Positions 35,060 through 44,620 of a DNA stretch of 64,000 nt are shown here, in pieces. The position numbers and the translations under genes were made by a program. Origin of the DNA: Herbidospora sakaeratensis (lineage in GTDB: Bacteria; Actinomycetota; Actinomycetes; Streptosporangiales; Streptosporangiaceae); the NCBI RefSeq assembly GCF_001570525.1, contig NZ_BBXC01000014.1:269458-333457 (forward strand). Direction: 5' to 3'. The notes under the pieces are model-generated. The model had not been told where the DNA came from and did no database searches. It saw only the letters and a list, made by a program, of their open reading frames with translations. The stretch's first letter is position 1. Each line of letters opens with the position of its first letter.

Positions 35060-35205
35060 TTCGTCCTCCCGACTGTCCAAGAATGACTATTGAGGTGGGC
35101 GAATCGTATCGGCACACGGGTATTGGTTCGCAGCCCGCCGACCCGCACCGGTACCCTTCGGTTACATTCGCTCGCTCAATCCTTTGAGACATCGAGGCCG
35201 CTCCG

Positions 35206-35877
35206 TTGTTGATCGCCGGGTTCCCAGCCGGGTCTTTCCAGACCAACTGCTACGTCGTCGCGCCCGCCGCCGGCGCGGAGTGCGTGGTCGTCGACCCAGG
35301 TCAGAACGCTGAAGACGGCCTCGACGAGCTGATCCGCGAGCACCGGCTGAAGCCGGTCGCGGTGGTCCTGACCCACGGGCACATCGACCACATGTGGTCG
35401 GTCGGTCCGGTTTGCGGAGCTCGTGAAATTCCTGCCTGGATTCATCCCGATGATCGGGTTCTGCTGAGCGATCCGGGCCGTGGATTCGGCGCGATGAGCA
35501 AACAGCTGTTCGGAGGGCTGGAGTTCAGCGAGCCCGACGACGTCCGCGAGCTCGCCGACGGCGCCGTTTTGGAGCTGGCCGGCCTCGAGCTGGTCGTCGA
35601 CCACCGGCCGGGCCATACCGGGGGGTCGGTGACCTTCAGGCTCGACGACGAACACGTGCTGTTCAGCGGCGACCTGTTGTTCCGCGACTCCATCGGCCGC
35701 ACCGATCTGCCGGGCGGCGACCATTCCGCGATGCTCAGCAGCCTCGCCAAGACGTTGACGCTGCCAGACCAAACGGTGGTTCTCCCCGGTCACGGACCCC
35801 AGACGACCATCGGCCGCGAGCGCGCCTCGAACCCCTTCTTGAAGGACGCGGCGCCCGGCCCGACACGAGGACTGTGA
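35206..35877 (+). CDS. MBL-fold metallohydrolase (glyoxalase II-like)
   Basis: 223 aa, TTG start. The metal motif HxHxDH is in [15 protein letters not shown], with further ligands in [19 protein letters not shown] and LPGHGPQTT. The profile matches the glyoxalase-II-like hydrolases that precede hisS in actinobacteria. The substrate may be an S-glycolyl thiol conjugate (for example of mycothiol), but this is not shown. Its TGA overlaps the hisS start. Confidence 0.88.
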   Translation: MLIAGFPAGSFQTNCYVVAPAAGAECVVVDPGQNAEDGLDELIREHRLKPVAVVLTHGHIDHMWSVGPVCGAREIPAWIHPDDRVLLSDPGRGFGAMSKQLFGGLEFSEPDDVRELADGAVLELAGLELVVDHRPGHTGGSVTFRLDDEHVLFSGDLLFRDSIGRTDLPGGDHSAMLSSLAKTLTLPDQTVVLPGHGPQTTIGRERASNPFLKDAAPGPTRGL

Positions 35878-37133
35878 TGACCTTCCAGGCGCCCAAGGGC
35901 GTTAGCGAATACGCGCCGCCCCGTTCGGCGGCGTTCCGGCGGGCGATCGACACCTTCGCCGCCGCGGTGACCAAGGCCGGTTACGGCTACCTCGAACTGC
36001 CGGTGTTCGAGGACACCCAGCTCTACGCGCGCGGCGTCGGCGAGTCGACCGACGTCGTGACCAAGGAGATGTACACCTTCCAGGACCGGGGCGGCCGTTC
36101 GGTCACGCTGCGGCCCGAGTTCACCGCCGGCGTGCTGCGGTCGGTGCTGGAGAACGGCCTGCACAACGGCCAGCTGCCCGCGAAGGTGTGGGCCGTCGGC
36201 CCCGCCTTCCGCTACGAGCGGCCCCAGGCCGGGCGTTACCGGCAGTTCTACCAGGTCGACCTCGAGGCGATCGGCAGCGACGACCCGCTCGTCGACGCCG
36301 AGACGATCGCCATCGCGTGGGACTGGTACCAGCAGCTGGGCCTGCAGCGGCTGACGCTGCTGCTGAACACGCTGGGCTGCGCCGAGTGCCGCCCGATCTA
36401 CCGGGCCGCGCTGCAGGACTTCCTGCGCGCCCTCGACCTCGACGAGGCCACCCGCGCCCGCGTCGAGATCAACCCGCTGCGCGTCCTCGACGACAAGCGG
36501 CCCGAGGTGAAGGCCCAGCTCGAAGGGGCGCCGCTGGTCACCGACCACCTGTGCGCCTCCTGCAAGGCCCACCACGACCAGGTGCGCACCGCCCTGGCCG
36601 ACCTGTCGATCCCGTGGACCGACAACCCGCGCCTGGTGCGCGGCCTCGACTACTACACCCGCACCACCTTCGAGTTCGACCACCCGCTCCTGGGGGCGCA
36701 GTCGGCCGTCGGCGGGGGCGGCCGCTACGACGGGCTCTCGGAGTCCATCGGCGGGCCGCCGCTGCCCGGCATCGGCTTCGGGCTCGGCCTCGACCGCACC
36801 GTGCTGGCCATGGAGGCCGAAGAGGTCGCCGCGGCCGCCGTCTCGACGGTCGACGTCTACGCCGTGCCCCTGGGCGAGGAGGCCCGCCGCCGCGCGTTCG
36901 GGCTGCTGACCGAGCTGCGCCGGGCGGGGCTCGCGGCCGACATGGCCTACGGCTCCCGGGGGCTCAAGGGGTCCATGAAGGCGGCGTCGAAGTCGGGGGC
37001 CAGGTATGCGCTGATCATCGGTGAGCGCGACCTGGAGGCGGGGGCCGTACAGCTGAAGGACCTGGAAACCGCTGAACAGACCGAGGTGTCCCTCGCCTCT
37101 GTCGTCGACACCCTGAAAGGGAAACTCTTGTGA
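35877..37133 (+). CDS. hisS: Histidyl-tRNA synthetase
   Basis: 418 aa from the ATG overlapping the previous stop (TGATG); the GTG three bases earlier is closer to GAGGA and less likely. Class II motifs: [22 protein letters not shown] (motif 2 region start), [38 protein letters not shown] (His-specific HisA motif) and GGGGRYDGL with [10 protein letters not shown] (motif 3). Charges tRNA-His. Forms a tightly packed pair with aspS, 4-nt overlap. Confidence 0.96.
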   Translation: MTFQAPKGVSEYAPPRSAAFRRAIDTFAAAVTKAGYGYLELPVFEDTQLYARGVGESTDVVTKEMYTFQDRGGRSVTLRPEFTAGVLRSVLENGLHNGQLPAKVWAVGPAFRYERPQAGRYRQFYQVDLEAIGSDDPLVDAETIAIAWDWYQQLGLQRLTLLLNTLGCAECRPIYRAALQDFLRALDLDEATRARVEINPLRVLDDKRPEVKAQLEGAPLVTDHLCASCKAHHDQVRTALADLSIPWTDNPRLVRGLDYYTRTTFEFDHPLLGAQSAVGGGGRYDGLSESIGGPPLPGIGFGLGLDRTVLAMEAEEVAAAAVSTVDVYAVPLGEEARRRAFGLLTELRRAGLAADMAYGSRGLKGSMKAASKSGARYALIIGERDLEAGAVQLKDLETAEQTEVSLASVVDTLKGKLL

Positions 37134-38857
37134 TCCGCACCCACCAGGCCGGGACGTTGCGCCCCGAGCACGCCGGCCAACAGGTGACGCTGGCCGGATG
37201 GGTCGCCCGCCGTCGTGACCACGGCGGCGTGGTCTTCATCGACCTGCGCGACTCCTCCGGCTCCGCCCAGGTCGTCTTCCGCGAGGAGGACGACGCCCAC
37301 GGCCTGCGCTCCGAATACTGCGTGAAGGTCGTCGGAGAGGTCCGGGTGCGGCCCGAGGGCAACGAGAATCCCGACATCCCCACCGGCGGGATCGAGGTCG
37401 TGGCCACCGAGGTCGAGGTGCTGAGCGAGGCGGCCCCGCTGCCGTTCCCGATCGAGGGCGCCTCGGGCGTCTCCGAGGAGGCCCGGCTCAAGTACCGCTA
37501 CCTCGACATCCGCCGCCAGCAGCTCGGCGACGCGCTGCGCATCCGGTCGAAGGCGACCTACCTGGTCAACGAGGTGATGAACGAGCGCGGGTTCGTCTAC
37601 GTCGAGACGCCGAACCTGACCCGGTCGACCCCCGAGGGCGCCCGCGACTTCCTGGTGCCGGTGCGGCTCCAGCCGGGCAACTGGTACGCCCTGCCCCAGT
37701 CGCCCCAGCTGTTCAAGCAGCTGCTCATGGTGGCCGGCCTGGAGCGCTACTACCAGCTGACCAAGTGCTTCCGCGACGAAGACCTGCGGGCCGACCGTCA
37801 GCCGGAGTTCACCCAGATCGACATCGAGATGTCGTTCGTCGACCAGGACGACGTCATGGAGCTCGGCGAGGCCATCATCGGCCGGGTGTGGAAGGAGACG
37901 CTCGGCTACGAGCTGCCCTCCCCGCTGCCCCGCATGACCTACGCCGACGCGATGGCCCGCTTCGGCTCCGACAAGCCCGACCTGCGCTTCGGCGTCGAAC
38001 TGGTCGACCTGACCGACTACTTCAAGGACACCACCTTCCGGGTGTTCCAGAACGAGTACGTCGGCGCGGTCGTCATGCCCGGCGGCGCGTCGCAGACCCG
38101 CAAGGAGCTCGACGGCTGGCAGGAGTGGGCCAAGTCGCGCGGCGCGCGCGGGCTCGCCTACGTGCTCGTCCAGGAAGACGGGTTCGGCGGCCCGGTGGCC
38201 AAGAACCTGTCCGAGACCGAGACCGCCGGGCTGCGCGCGGCGACCGGCGCCGAGGTCGGCGACGCGATCTTCTTCGCGGCCGGCGCCCGGCACGCCTCGC
38301 GCGAGCTGCTCGGCGCGGCCCGGCTGGAGATCGGCCGCCGCAAGGAGCTGATCGACGAGTCGCAGTGGTCGTTCCTGTGGGTCGTCGACGCGCCCATGTT
38401 CGAAGACGACGGCGAAGGCGGCTGGACGGCCGTGCACCACCCGTTCACCGGCCCGAAGCCCGAGTGGAACGACAACTTCCAGGACCACCCGGGCGAGGCC
38501 CTGGCCTACGCCTACGACATGGTCTGCAACGGCATGGAGATCGGCGGCGGCTCGATCCGAATCCACCGCGCCGAGATGCAGCAGCGCGTCTTCGACGTGC
38601 TGGGCATCTCCAAGGAGGAGGCCGAGAGCAAGTTCGGCTTCCTGCTGGAGGCGTTCAAGTACGGCCCGCCGCCGCACGGCGGCATCGCCTACGGCTGGGA
38701 CCGCGTCTGCATGCTGCTGGCGGGCGGCGACTCGATCCGCGACGTGATCGCGTTCCCGAAGACGGCCTCCGGCTTCGACCCGCTGACCGCCGCGCCCACG
38801 CCGATCACCCCGGCGCAGCGCAAGGAGGCGGGCGTCGACGCCACGCCCAAGGCCTAG
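37130..38857 (+). CDS. aspS: Aspartyl-tRNA synthetase, probably non-discriminating (Asp/Asn)
   Basis: 575 aa class II synthetase with bacterial GAD insertion. OB-fold at the N-terminus ([19 protein letters not shown]), motif 1 region RYLDIRRQQ, flipping-loop/motif 2 [23 protein letters not shown], and motif 3 [16 protein letters not shown]. His31 in RRRDHGG is the residue reported for non-discriminating bacterial AspRS (E. coli has Leu there). This suggests it also makes Asp-tRNA-Asn for GatCAB. GTG start coupled to hisS; a clear terminator follows. Confidence 0.95.
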   Translation: MIRTHQAGTLRPEHAGQQVTLAGWVARRRDHGGVVFIDLRDSSGSAQVVFREEDDAHGLRSEYCVKVVGEVRVRPEGNENPDIPTGGIEVVATEVEVLSEAAPLPFPIEGASGVSEEARLKYRYLDIRRQQLGDALRIRSKATYLVNEVMNERGFVYVETPNLTRSTPEGARDFLVPVRLQPGNWYALPQSPQLFKQLLMVAGLERYYQLTKCFRDEDLRADRQPEFTQIDIEMSFVDQDDVMELGEAIIGRVWKETLGYELPSPLPRMTYADAMARFGSDKPDLRFGVELVDLTDYFKDTTFRVFQNEYVGAVVMPGGASQTRKELDGWQEWAKSRGARGLAYVLVQEDGFGGPVAKNLSETETAGLRAATGAEVGDAIFFAAGARHASRELLGAARLEIGRRKELIDESQWSFLWVVDAPMFEDDGEGGWTAVHHPFTGPKPEWNDNFQDHPGEALAYAYDMVCNGMEIGGGSIRIHRAEMQQRVFDVLGISKEEAESKFGFLLEAFKYGPPPHGGIAYGWDRVCMLLAGGDSIRDVIAFPKTASGFDPLTAAPTPITPAQRKEAGVDATPKA

Positions 38858-38865
38858 CAACGAAG

Positions 38866-38896
38866 AAGGCCGGTCCGAATAGGGCCGGCCTTTTTT
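38866..38896 (+). terminator. Rho-independent terminator of hisS-aspS
   Basis: Stem AAGGCCGGTCC / GGGCCGGCCTT (11 bp, one G-U) with a GAATA loop, followed by a T6 run. Confidence 0.88.
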
Positions 38897-38899
38897 GTT

Positions 38900-39715
38900 T
38901 TACCTGACCCGTCCGACGGCCCCGAAGAAGCCGGCCTTGCGGGGGTCGGCGTCGGCCAGCCCCGTGATCTCCGGCCGCCAGACCCCCACTTGGACGATCC
39001 CCGGCTCCAGCAGCTCCATGCCCTCGAAGTAGGCCGCGACCTGCGCCGAGTTGCGGGCCGTGATGTTCCCGCTGGTGGTCTGCCGGTACGTCTGGTACAC
39101 GACCTGCTGGAGATCGGGGTCGACCTCGCCCATGTGGCCGTGGGACATGACCAGGTAGCTGCCCGGCACCATCGGCACCCGCAGCTCCCGCACGATCCGG
39201 GACGCCTCGTCGTCGTCGGGCACGAAGTGCACTATGGCCAGCAGCATGATCGCCACCGGCTGGGAGAAGTCGATGAGGGCCCGCACCTCGGGGTGGTCGA
39301 GGATGCCCTTGGGGTCGTGCAGGTCGGCCCGGACGACGGCGGTGTTGCGGTTCTTGGCCAGCAGGGCCCGCCCGTGGGCCAGCACGATGGGGTCGTTGTC
39401 GACGTAGACGACGCGGGCGTCGGGGGCGACCGCCTGGGCGACCTGGTGGGTGTTCTCCCGGGTCGGCAGGCCCGAGCCGATGTCGAGGAACTGCCGGATG
39501 CCCTGCGCGGCCAGCAGGCGCACGACGCGGGATAAGAACGCGCGGTTCTCCCGGGTGAAGTCCCGGACGTAGGGCATGCGGGCCAGGATCTCGTCGGCGG
39601 CTTCCCGGTCGGCGGCGAAGTTGTCCTTGCCGCCCAGGTAGTAGTCGTACATCCGGGCGACGCTGGGCTTGTGCGGGTCGATGACCCACGACGGTGCCGG
39701 CTCGTGCTCGGACAA
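38900..39715 (-). CDS. DUF574-family SAM-dependent methyltransferase
   Basis: 271 aa from a TTG 7 bp after GGAGG; this start gives the familiar opening APSWVIDPHKPSVARMYDYYLGGKDNFAADR. The SAM-binding region is IRQFLDIGSGLPTRENTHQVAQ, then ARVVYVDNDPIVLAHGRALL. This family (Methyltransf_19) is expanded in Streptomyces and Streptosporangiales; substrates are unknown. Its 3' end nearly touches the aspS terminator. Confidence 0.9.
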   Translation of the reverse strand: MSEHEPAPSWVIDPHKPSVARMYDYYLGGKDNFAADREAADEILARMPYVRDFTRENRAFLSRVVRLLAAQGIRQFLDIGSGLPTRENTHQVAQAVAPDARVVYVDNDPIVLAHGRALLAKNRNTAVVRADLHDPKGILDHPEVRALIDFSQPVAIMLLAIVHFVPDDDEASRIVRELRVPMVPGSYLVMSHGHMGEVDPDLQQVVYQTYRQTTSGNITARNSAQVAAYFEGMELLEPGIVQVGVWRPEITGLADADPRKAGFFGAVGRVR

Positions 39716-39819
39716 CGTGTCGCCTCCGGTCAGGGGAATGGCAATCGCATGCGGAATTTGCCTGAGGAATCGCCTTTCGCGAGATTCTAGGGGTTCTGTT
39801 GGGATTCGTGTCGCCCGAA

Positions 39820-39859
39820 ACACCGAAGGGCGGGTCCGGATGGACCCGCCCTTCGGTGT
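39820..39859 (-). terminator. Long perfect hairpin terminator of the cyclophilin lipoprotein gene
   Basis: 18-bp perfect stem (ACACCGAAGGGCGGGTCC with its complement) and a GGAT loop, starting 8 bp beyond the stop of the gene at 39867-40730. A short T-tract (TTTCGGG) follows on the minus strand. Confidence 0.8.
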
Positions 39860-39866
39860 GAAACGC

Positions 39867-40730
39867 CTACTTGACGATGACGTCCTTGATCTCCACGCGC
39901 ATCTTCGGCGCGTTGGAGCCGCCGTCCTCCGACAGGATGTCGTCCTCGTTCTTGATGACGCCGCCCGCGGCGATCTTGTCGACGATCTCGATGCCCTTGG
40001 TCACCACACCGAACGGCGTGTACGCCGCCGGGAGCTGGGCCGCCTCGTCGCTGTAGGAGATGGCGAACTGGCTGCCGTTGGAGTTGGCCGCGTCGCCGCC
40101 CTGGGCCATGAAGACCACGCCGCGCGTGTACTGCGGGCCGAGGTTCTCGTCGGGGAACAGGTAGCCGGGGCCGCCGGTGCCGTCGGTCTTGTTCTTGCCG
40201 TCGCCCTTGGCCTGCGGGTCACCGCACTGCAGCAGGTCGAGGCCGTTGCTATCGGCCGTGGTGAGCCGGTGGCACAGGGTGTTGTCGAAGTAGTTCTTCT
40301 TCGCCAGGAAGTAGAACGAGTTGACCGTGCACGGCGTCGACTCGGGCACCAGCTCGATGACGATGTCGCCCTGGTTGGTCTTGAGCGTCATGTTCTTGGC
40401 GGCCAGCGCGGCCTTCATCGGCTTGGCCGGCGGCATGCCCACGAACTTGCTCGGGACGCCGGTGTCGTCCTTGCGGTACTCGCACTTCACGTTCTTGGGG
40501 TCGACCGGCGTCGGGGGAGCGGTCGGCGCGTCGGGCAGCTTGGAGGGGATCGAGGTGATCGACGGGGCGGCCGACGCCGGCGGGGGCTCCTCGCCGGGGG
40601 CCGCCGTGTTGCCATCTGCGCTGTTGCAGCCCGTCACCGCGAAGAGCGAGAGGATCACTGCACCGACCCCCAACCGGACGCGACGGGCCTGGCCCAGGGC
40701 CAGGGGTTTCTGCCGATTCGTGTGGGTCAC
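39867..40730 (-). CDS. Lipoprotein cyclophilin-type peptidyl-prolyl isomerase
   Basis: 287 aa, GTG start with AGGGAAGG upstream. Lipoprotein signal with the lipobox VTGC. A Pro/Ala/Ser linker leads to a cyclophilin domain with PCTVNSFYFLAKKNYFDNTLCHRLTT, GGPGYLFPDEN, GSQFAISYSD and FGVVTKGIEIVDKI. The catalytic Arg of the FHR motif is replaced in part by CHRL, which is common in this actinobacterial subgroup. Paralogue of the gene at 34217-35059. Confidence 0.9.
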   Translation of the reverse strand: MTHTNRQKPLALGQARRVRLGVGAVILSLFAVTGCNSADGNTAAPGEEPPPASAAPSITSIPSKLPDAPTAPPTPVDPKNVKCEYRKDDTGVPSKFVGMPPAKPMKAALAAKNMTLKTNQGDIVIELVPESTPCTVNSFYFLAKKNYFDNTLCHRLTTADSNGLDLLQCGDPQAKGDGKNKTDGTGGPGYLFPDENLGPQYTRGVVFMAQGGDAANSNGSQFAISYSDEAAQLPAAYTPFGVVTKGIEIVDKIAAGGVIKNEDDILSEDGGSNAPKMRVEIKDVIVK

Positions 40731-40838
40731 TGCGTTGCCTTCCCTTTATTCGTCCATTGCTGAAGTTTCGCGTCACTCTATCCGTGATCGTGTTCGCTTC
40801 GTGTAAGACCAGTCCCAGGCGCCCCATGCGTAACGATC

Positions 40839-40866
40839 TTGCCTTCGGCAGGGCTGGGATTAGCAT
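40839..40866 (+). promoter_or_regulatory. Candidate promoter giving a leaderless tricorn mRNA
   Basis: TTGCCT (40839-40844), 16-bp spacer, TAGCAT (40861-40866). The expected start point about 7 bp further on coincides with the GTG start at 40874. Confidence 0.5.
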
Positions 40867-40873
40867 TGTGGGG

Positions 40874-43800
40874 GTGCCTAGCAGGTCATACCTCCGGTTT
40901 CCGCACATCCGTCGCGATCTCCTGACGTTCGTCGCGGAGGACGACGTGTGGATCGCTCCGCTCGACGGCGGGCGGGCCTGGCGCCTCACGGTCGAGCAGG
41001 TGGGCGCCGCCCACCCGCGCCTGTCGCCCGACGGCGCCATGGTGGCCTGGCAGGGCGGGCGCATCCCCGCCGAGGTGCACGTCGCGCCGGTCGACGGCGG
41101 CGGCATCGAGCAGCTCACCCACTGGGGCGGCAACGGCGCGCGGGTGCACGGCTGGCTCGACGACCAGACGGTGATCGCCGGCAGCTCCCACGACCAGCCC
41201 TTCGCCCACTGGACGTGGGCGCGCACGGTGCCGCTCGACGGCGGCCCGGGGGAGCGGCTGCCCTACGGCCCGGTCAGCGACCTCGACCTGCGCGAGGGCC
41301 GCACCCTGCTGCTGACCGCCTCGGCCGGTCACGACCCCGCCCACTGGAAGCGCTACCGGGGCGGCGGCATGGGTCGCCTGTGGCTCGACGGGAACCGCCT
41401 GCTGGCCGGCCACGAGGGCCAGCTCGCCGCGCCGATGCTCGTCGGCGGCCGGATCGTGTTCCTCTCCGACCACGAGGGGACCGGAAACCTCTATTCGGTC
41501 CGGTACGACGGAGGCGACCTCAGGAAGCACACGAGCCACGAGGACTTCTACGCCCGCCAGGCGGCCACCGACGGAACCCGGATCGTCTACGCGCGGGCCG
41601 GCAGCCTGTGGTTGCTGCCCGGCCTCGACGCCGAGCCCGAACCGCTGGAGGTGCGCCTCGGCGGCGCCGGCCGGGGACGCCAGCCCTTCTGGGCCAGCCC
41701 ACAGCCCGAGGACGTCGCCTGCGACACCACCGGCCGGGCCAGCGCCGTCGAGGTGGGCGGCGCCGTCCACTGGGTGACCCACGAGGACGGCCCGGTCCGG
41801 CTCCTGTCCGGGCGCGGCCGGGCCCGGTTGCCCATCGTGCTCGGCCGGTTCGACCGCGCCGACGACGCCGAGCCCGACGACCTGGGCAAACGGGTGAACG
41901 GCCCGGCCGCCTGGGTGACCGACGCGGGCGGAGAGGACGCCATCGAGCTGGGCACGCCCGGCCGCCCCACCCGGACGGTCGCCGCCGGGGAGCTCGGCCA
42001 GGTCGAGGAGATGGAGGCCGCCCCCGACGGCTCGGTGATCGCGGTCGCCTCCCACGACGGCCGCCTGCTCCTGGTCGACCCGGAGACCGGCACGGTCACC
42101 GAGCTCACCCGCACCGACCACGGGGTGATCAGCGACCTCGGGTTCGACCCGCGCTCCCAGTGGCTGGTGTGGTGCCACCCGGTCTCCCGGGGCTACGCCA
42201 TCCGGATGGCCCGCCTCCAGCGCCCCGGAGCGCCGGAGGACGACGACCCCGACTCGGGCGCCGAGGTGACCGAGACCCCCGCCCCGGAGACCCCGGCGAG
42301 TGAGATCGTGCACGTCACCGACGGCCGGTTCACCGACATGTCGCCCGCCTTCACCGGCGACGGCCGCAACCTGGTCTTCCTGTCGCTGCGCGGCTTCGAG
42401 ATGATCCGCGACTCCCACAGCTTCGACCTGGTGATCACCCACGGCACCCGCCCCTACCTGGTGCCGCTCGCGGCCGGCGCGCCCTCGCCGTTCGCCCCCT
42501 CGGTCGAGGGCAAGTCGGCCGACGGCGGCGACTCCGGCGACGGGCCCGTCACCGTCGACCTGGCCGGGCTCGACGGGCGGATCGTGCCGCTGCCGGTGCC
42601 CGAGGCCCACTACTGGTCGTTGCGGCCGGTCAAGGGCGGGCTGGTCTGGTGCCGGGGCACGACCGGCGAGCCGACCGTGCTCGAACGTTTCGACCTCGAC
42701 AAGCGCAAGACCGAGGAGCTCGCCACCGACGTGCACTTCTTCTCCGTCAGCGGAGACGGCTCCCGGATCGTCGTGCGCGACGCCTCGGAGCTGCGGGTGA
42801 TCTCCGCGACGAGCAAGAACGGCGACGGCGTGAGCGTCGACCTCGAACGCGTCCGGGTGCGCATCGACCCGGGCCGGCGCTGGCGGCAGGCGTACGCCGA
42901 GGCCGGGCGCATCATGCGCGACCACTTCTGGGTCGCCGACATGGCCGGGGTCGACTGGCCCGAGGTGCTGGAGACCTACCGGCCCTGGCTCGACCGGGTC
43001 GGCGGCCCGGAGGACTTCGCCGACCTCGTCGGCGAGGTCGTCGGCGAGCTCGGCGCCTCCCACGCCTACGTCTACGCCGCCCGCCACCACTGGCGCAGCC
43101 CCACCGGCCGACTGGGCGCCGACATCGGGCCCGACACCGACGGCCTGTGGCGGGTCCGGCGCATCTTCCCCTCCGAGCTCTCCGACACCGCCGCCCGCTC
43201 GCCGCTCCAGGGGTCCGGCGTCCGGGCCGGCGACGCGATCCTGGCCGTCGACGGCGTGCCGGTCGACCCGGTGACCGGGCCCGCGCCGCTGCTCTGGGCC
43301 GCGTACGGGCACCCGGTCGAGCTGACCGTCGAGTCGGGCGCCCGCGTCTTCCGGGTGGCCGTGGTCCCGCTGGTCAACGACCGGCGGCTGCGCTACCACT
43401 CCTGGGTGGCCGACCGGCGGAGGCTGGTCCGCCACCGGTCCGGCGGGCGGATCGGCTACCTGCACGTGCCCGACATGGACCGGGCGGGCTGGGCGCAGCT
43501 GCACCGCGACCTGTCCCACGAGCTGGCCAAGGAGGCCGTGATCGTCGACGTGCGGGCCAACCAGGGCGGCAACACCTCCCAGCTGGTGGTGGAGAAGCTG
43601 TCCCGCCGCATCGTCGGCTGGAAGTTGTCGCGGCGGGAGGAGCCCAGGAGCTATCCCATGGACGCCCCGCGCGGCCCCGTCGTGGTGCTGTGCGACGAGG
43701 AGACCTCCTCCGACGGCGACATCATCACCGCCGCCGTCCAGGCCCTCGGCCTCGGCCCGGTCATCGGGACCCGCACCTGGGGCGGGGTCATCGGCATCCG

Positions 43801-44074
43801 GGGCGTCTACCGGCTGGCCGACGGCACCCGGATGCGGGTGCCCGGCTTCGCCCACTGGAGCGAGAACTACGGCTGGGAACTGGAGAACCGGGGCGCGACC
43901 CCCGACGAGGAGGTGCTGATCACCCCCGCCGACTGGGCCCGGGGGGCCGACCCCCAGCTCGACGCGGCGGTGCGGCACGCCCTGAGGGCGATGGAGGGCC
44001 GCCCGGTCAGCGTGCCGCCCGACCCGGCCACCCGCCCCTTCCGCGGCCGGGTCAGAGCCGACGGGCGCGGTTGA
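40874..44074 (+). CDS. Tricorn-type protease (S41 family)
   Basis: 1066 aa from the GTG at 40874 (a GTG at 40868 is an alternative). N-terminal six- and seven-bladed beta-propellers (PHIRRDLLTFVAEDDVWIAPLDGGRAWRLT and WD-like repeats to about 630). Then a C1 helical domain, a PDZ domain (SGVRAGDAILAVDGVPVDP) and a C2 catalytic domain. The catalytic set is visible: Ser729-His730 in LGASHAYVY, nucleophile Ser946-Asp947 in EETSSDGDI, and Glu near 1012 in TPDEEV. Degrades peptides released by the proteasome or other proteases. The family length of about 1070 aa matches. No clear operon partner. Confidence 0.93.
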   Translation: MPSRSYLRFPHIRRDLLTFVAEDDVWIAPLDGGRAWRLTVEQVGAAHPRLSPDGAMVAWQGGRIPAEVHVAPVDGGGIEQLTHWGGNGARVHGWLDDQTVIAGSSHDQPFAHWTWARTVPLDGGPGERLPYGPVSDLDLREGRTLLLTASAGHDPAHWKRYRGGGMGRLWLDGNRLLAGHEGQLAAPMLVGGRIVFLSDHEGTGNLYSVRYDGGDLRKHTSHEDFYARQAATDGTRIVYARAGSLWLLPGLDAEPEPLEVRLGGAGRGRQPFWASPQPEDVACDTTGRASAVEVGGAVHWVTHEDGPVRLLSGRGRARLPIVLGRFDRADDAEPDDLGKRVNGPAAWVTDAGGEDAIELGTPGRPTRTVAAGELGQVEEMEAAPDGSVIAVASHDGRLLLVDPETGTVTELTRTDHGVISDLGFDPRSQWLVWCHPVSRGYAIRMARLQRPGAPEDDDPDSGAEVTETPAPETPASEIVHVTDGRFTDMSPAFTGDGRNLVFLSLRGFEMIRDSHSFDLVITHGTRPYLVPLAAGAPSPFAPSVEGKSADGGDSGDGPVTVDLAGLDGRIVPLPVPEAHYWSLRPVKGGLVWCRGTTGEPTVLERFDLDKRKTEELATDVHFFSVSGDGSRIVVRDASELRVISATSKNGDGVSVDLERVRVRIDPGRRWRQAYAEAGRIMRDHFWVADMAGVDWPEVLETYRPWLDRVGGPEDFADLVGEVVGELGASHAYVYAARHHWRSPTGRLGADIGPDTDGLWRVRRIFPSELSDTAARSPLQGSGVRAGDAILAVDGVPVDPVTGPAPLLWAAYGHPVELTVESGARVFRVAVVPLVNDRRLRYHSWVADRRRLVRHRSGGRIGYLHVPDMDRAGWAQLHRDLSHELAKEAVIVDVRANQGGNTSQLVVEKLSRRIVGWKLSRREEPRSYPMDAPRGPVVVLCDEETSSDGDIITAAVQALGLGPVIGTRTWGGVIGIRGVYRLADGTRMRVPGFAHWSENYGWELENRGATPDEEVLITPADWARGADPQLDAAVRHALRAMEGRPVSVPPDPATRPFRGRVRADGRG

Positions 44075-44161
44075 GCGCTCTCATCCCGCTCTCAGATCCA
44101 TCTGGGAACCTGCGCGTTGTCGCTCCGGTATCAAGTGGATGACGAAGGAGATGTCCCCAGC

Positions 44162-44614
44162 ATGTTCGACTCCGTTTTCGGCCTTCCCCTGCATCCGCTG
44201 GTCGTGCACGCCGCGGTGGTCTTCACCCCGCTGCTGGCCGCCGTCGCCGTCGCCTACGCCGTGCTGCCCCGCTTCCGCGCCCGGCTCGACTGGGCCGTGG
44301 TGCTGCTGGCCGTCGCCGCGCCGATCAGCGTCTTCGCCGCCCGGATGAGCGGCGAGGCGCTCAAGGAGTCGCGGTACGGCGCCCAGGCGCCCGCGCCGGT
44401 CGCCGAGCACGAGTCGTTCGCCCTCCCGCTGCTGCTGACCTCGATCGCCCTCGCGGTGGTCGCGCTGGTGCTGGTCTGGGCGGTGAGCAAGGGCCGCAGC
44501 GGGGCCCTGACCACGGTCCTGTCGGTGCTGACCGTCGTGGGCGCGCTGGCCGTCACCTTCTACGTCGTCCGCGCCGGGCACACCGGGGCCACCGCCGTCT
44601 GGGGCCTAGGCTAG
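44162..44614 (+). CDS. DUF2231 small membrane protein
   Basis: 150 aa from the ATG; GAAGGAG lies 12 bp upstream. Four hydrophobic segments. The N-terminal motif FGLPLHPLVVHAAVVFTPLLA and the C-terminal VRAGHTGATAVWG (two conserved His) define DUF2231, a family with likely metal- or haem-binding histidines. Function unknown. rarA starts 6 bp downstream. Confidence 0.85.
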   Translation: MFDSVFGLPLHPLVVHAAVVFTPLLAAVAVAYAVLPRFRARLDWAVVLLAVAAPISVFAARMSGEALKESRYGAQAPAPVAEHESFALPLLLTSIALAVVALVLVWAVSKGRSGALTTVLSVLTVVGALAVTFYVVRAGHTGATAVWGLG

Positions 44615-44620
44615 GGGTTT

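Noticed and set aside
40841-40853. GCCTTCGGCAGG near the tricorn promoter as a sixth hairpin repeat
   Set aside because: Only the loop-proximal part resembles copy C; the flanking stem and tail are absent.
40886-43978. Open frame of over 1000 codons antisense to the tricorn gene
   Set aside because: Same GC artefact; the composition is dominated by Gly/Ala/Val/Arg/Asp with no motif, and the sense strand has the full catalytic set of tricorn.
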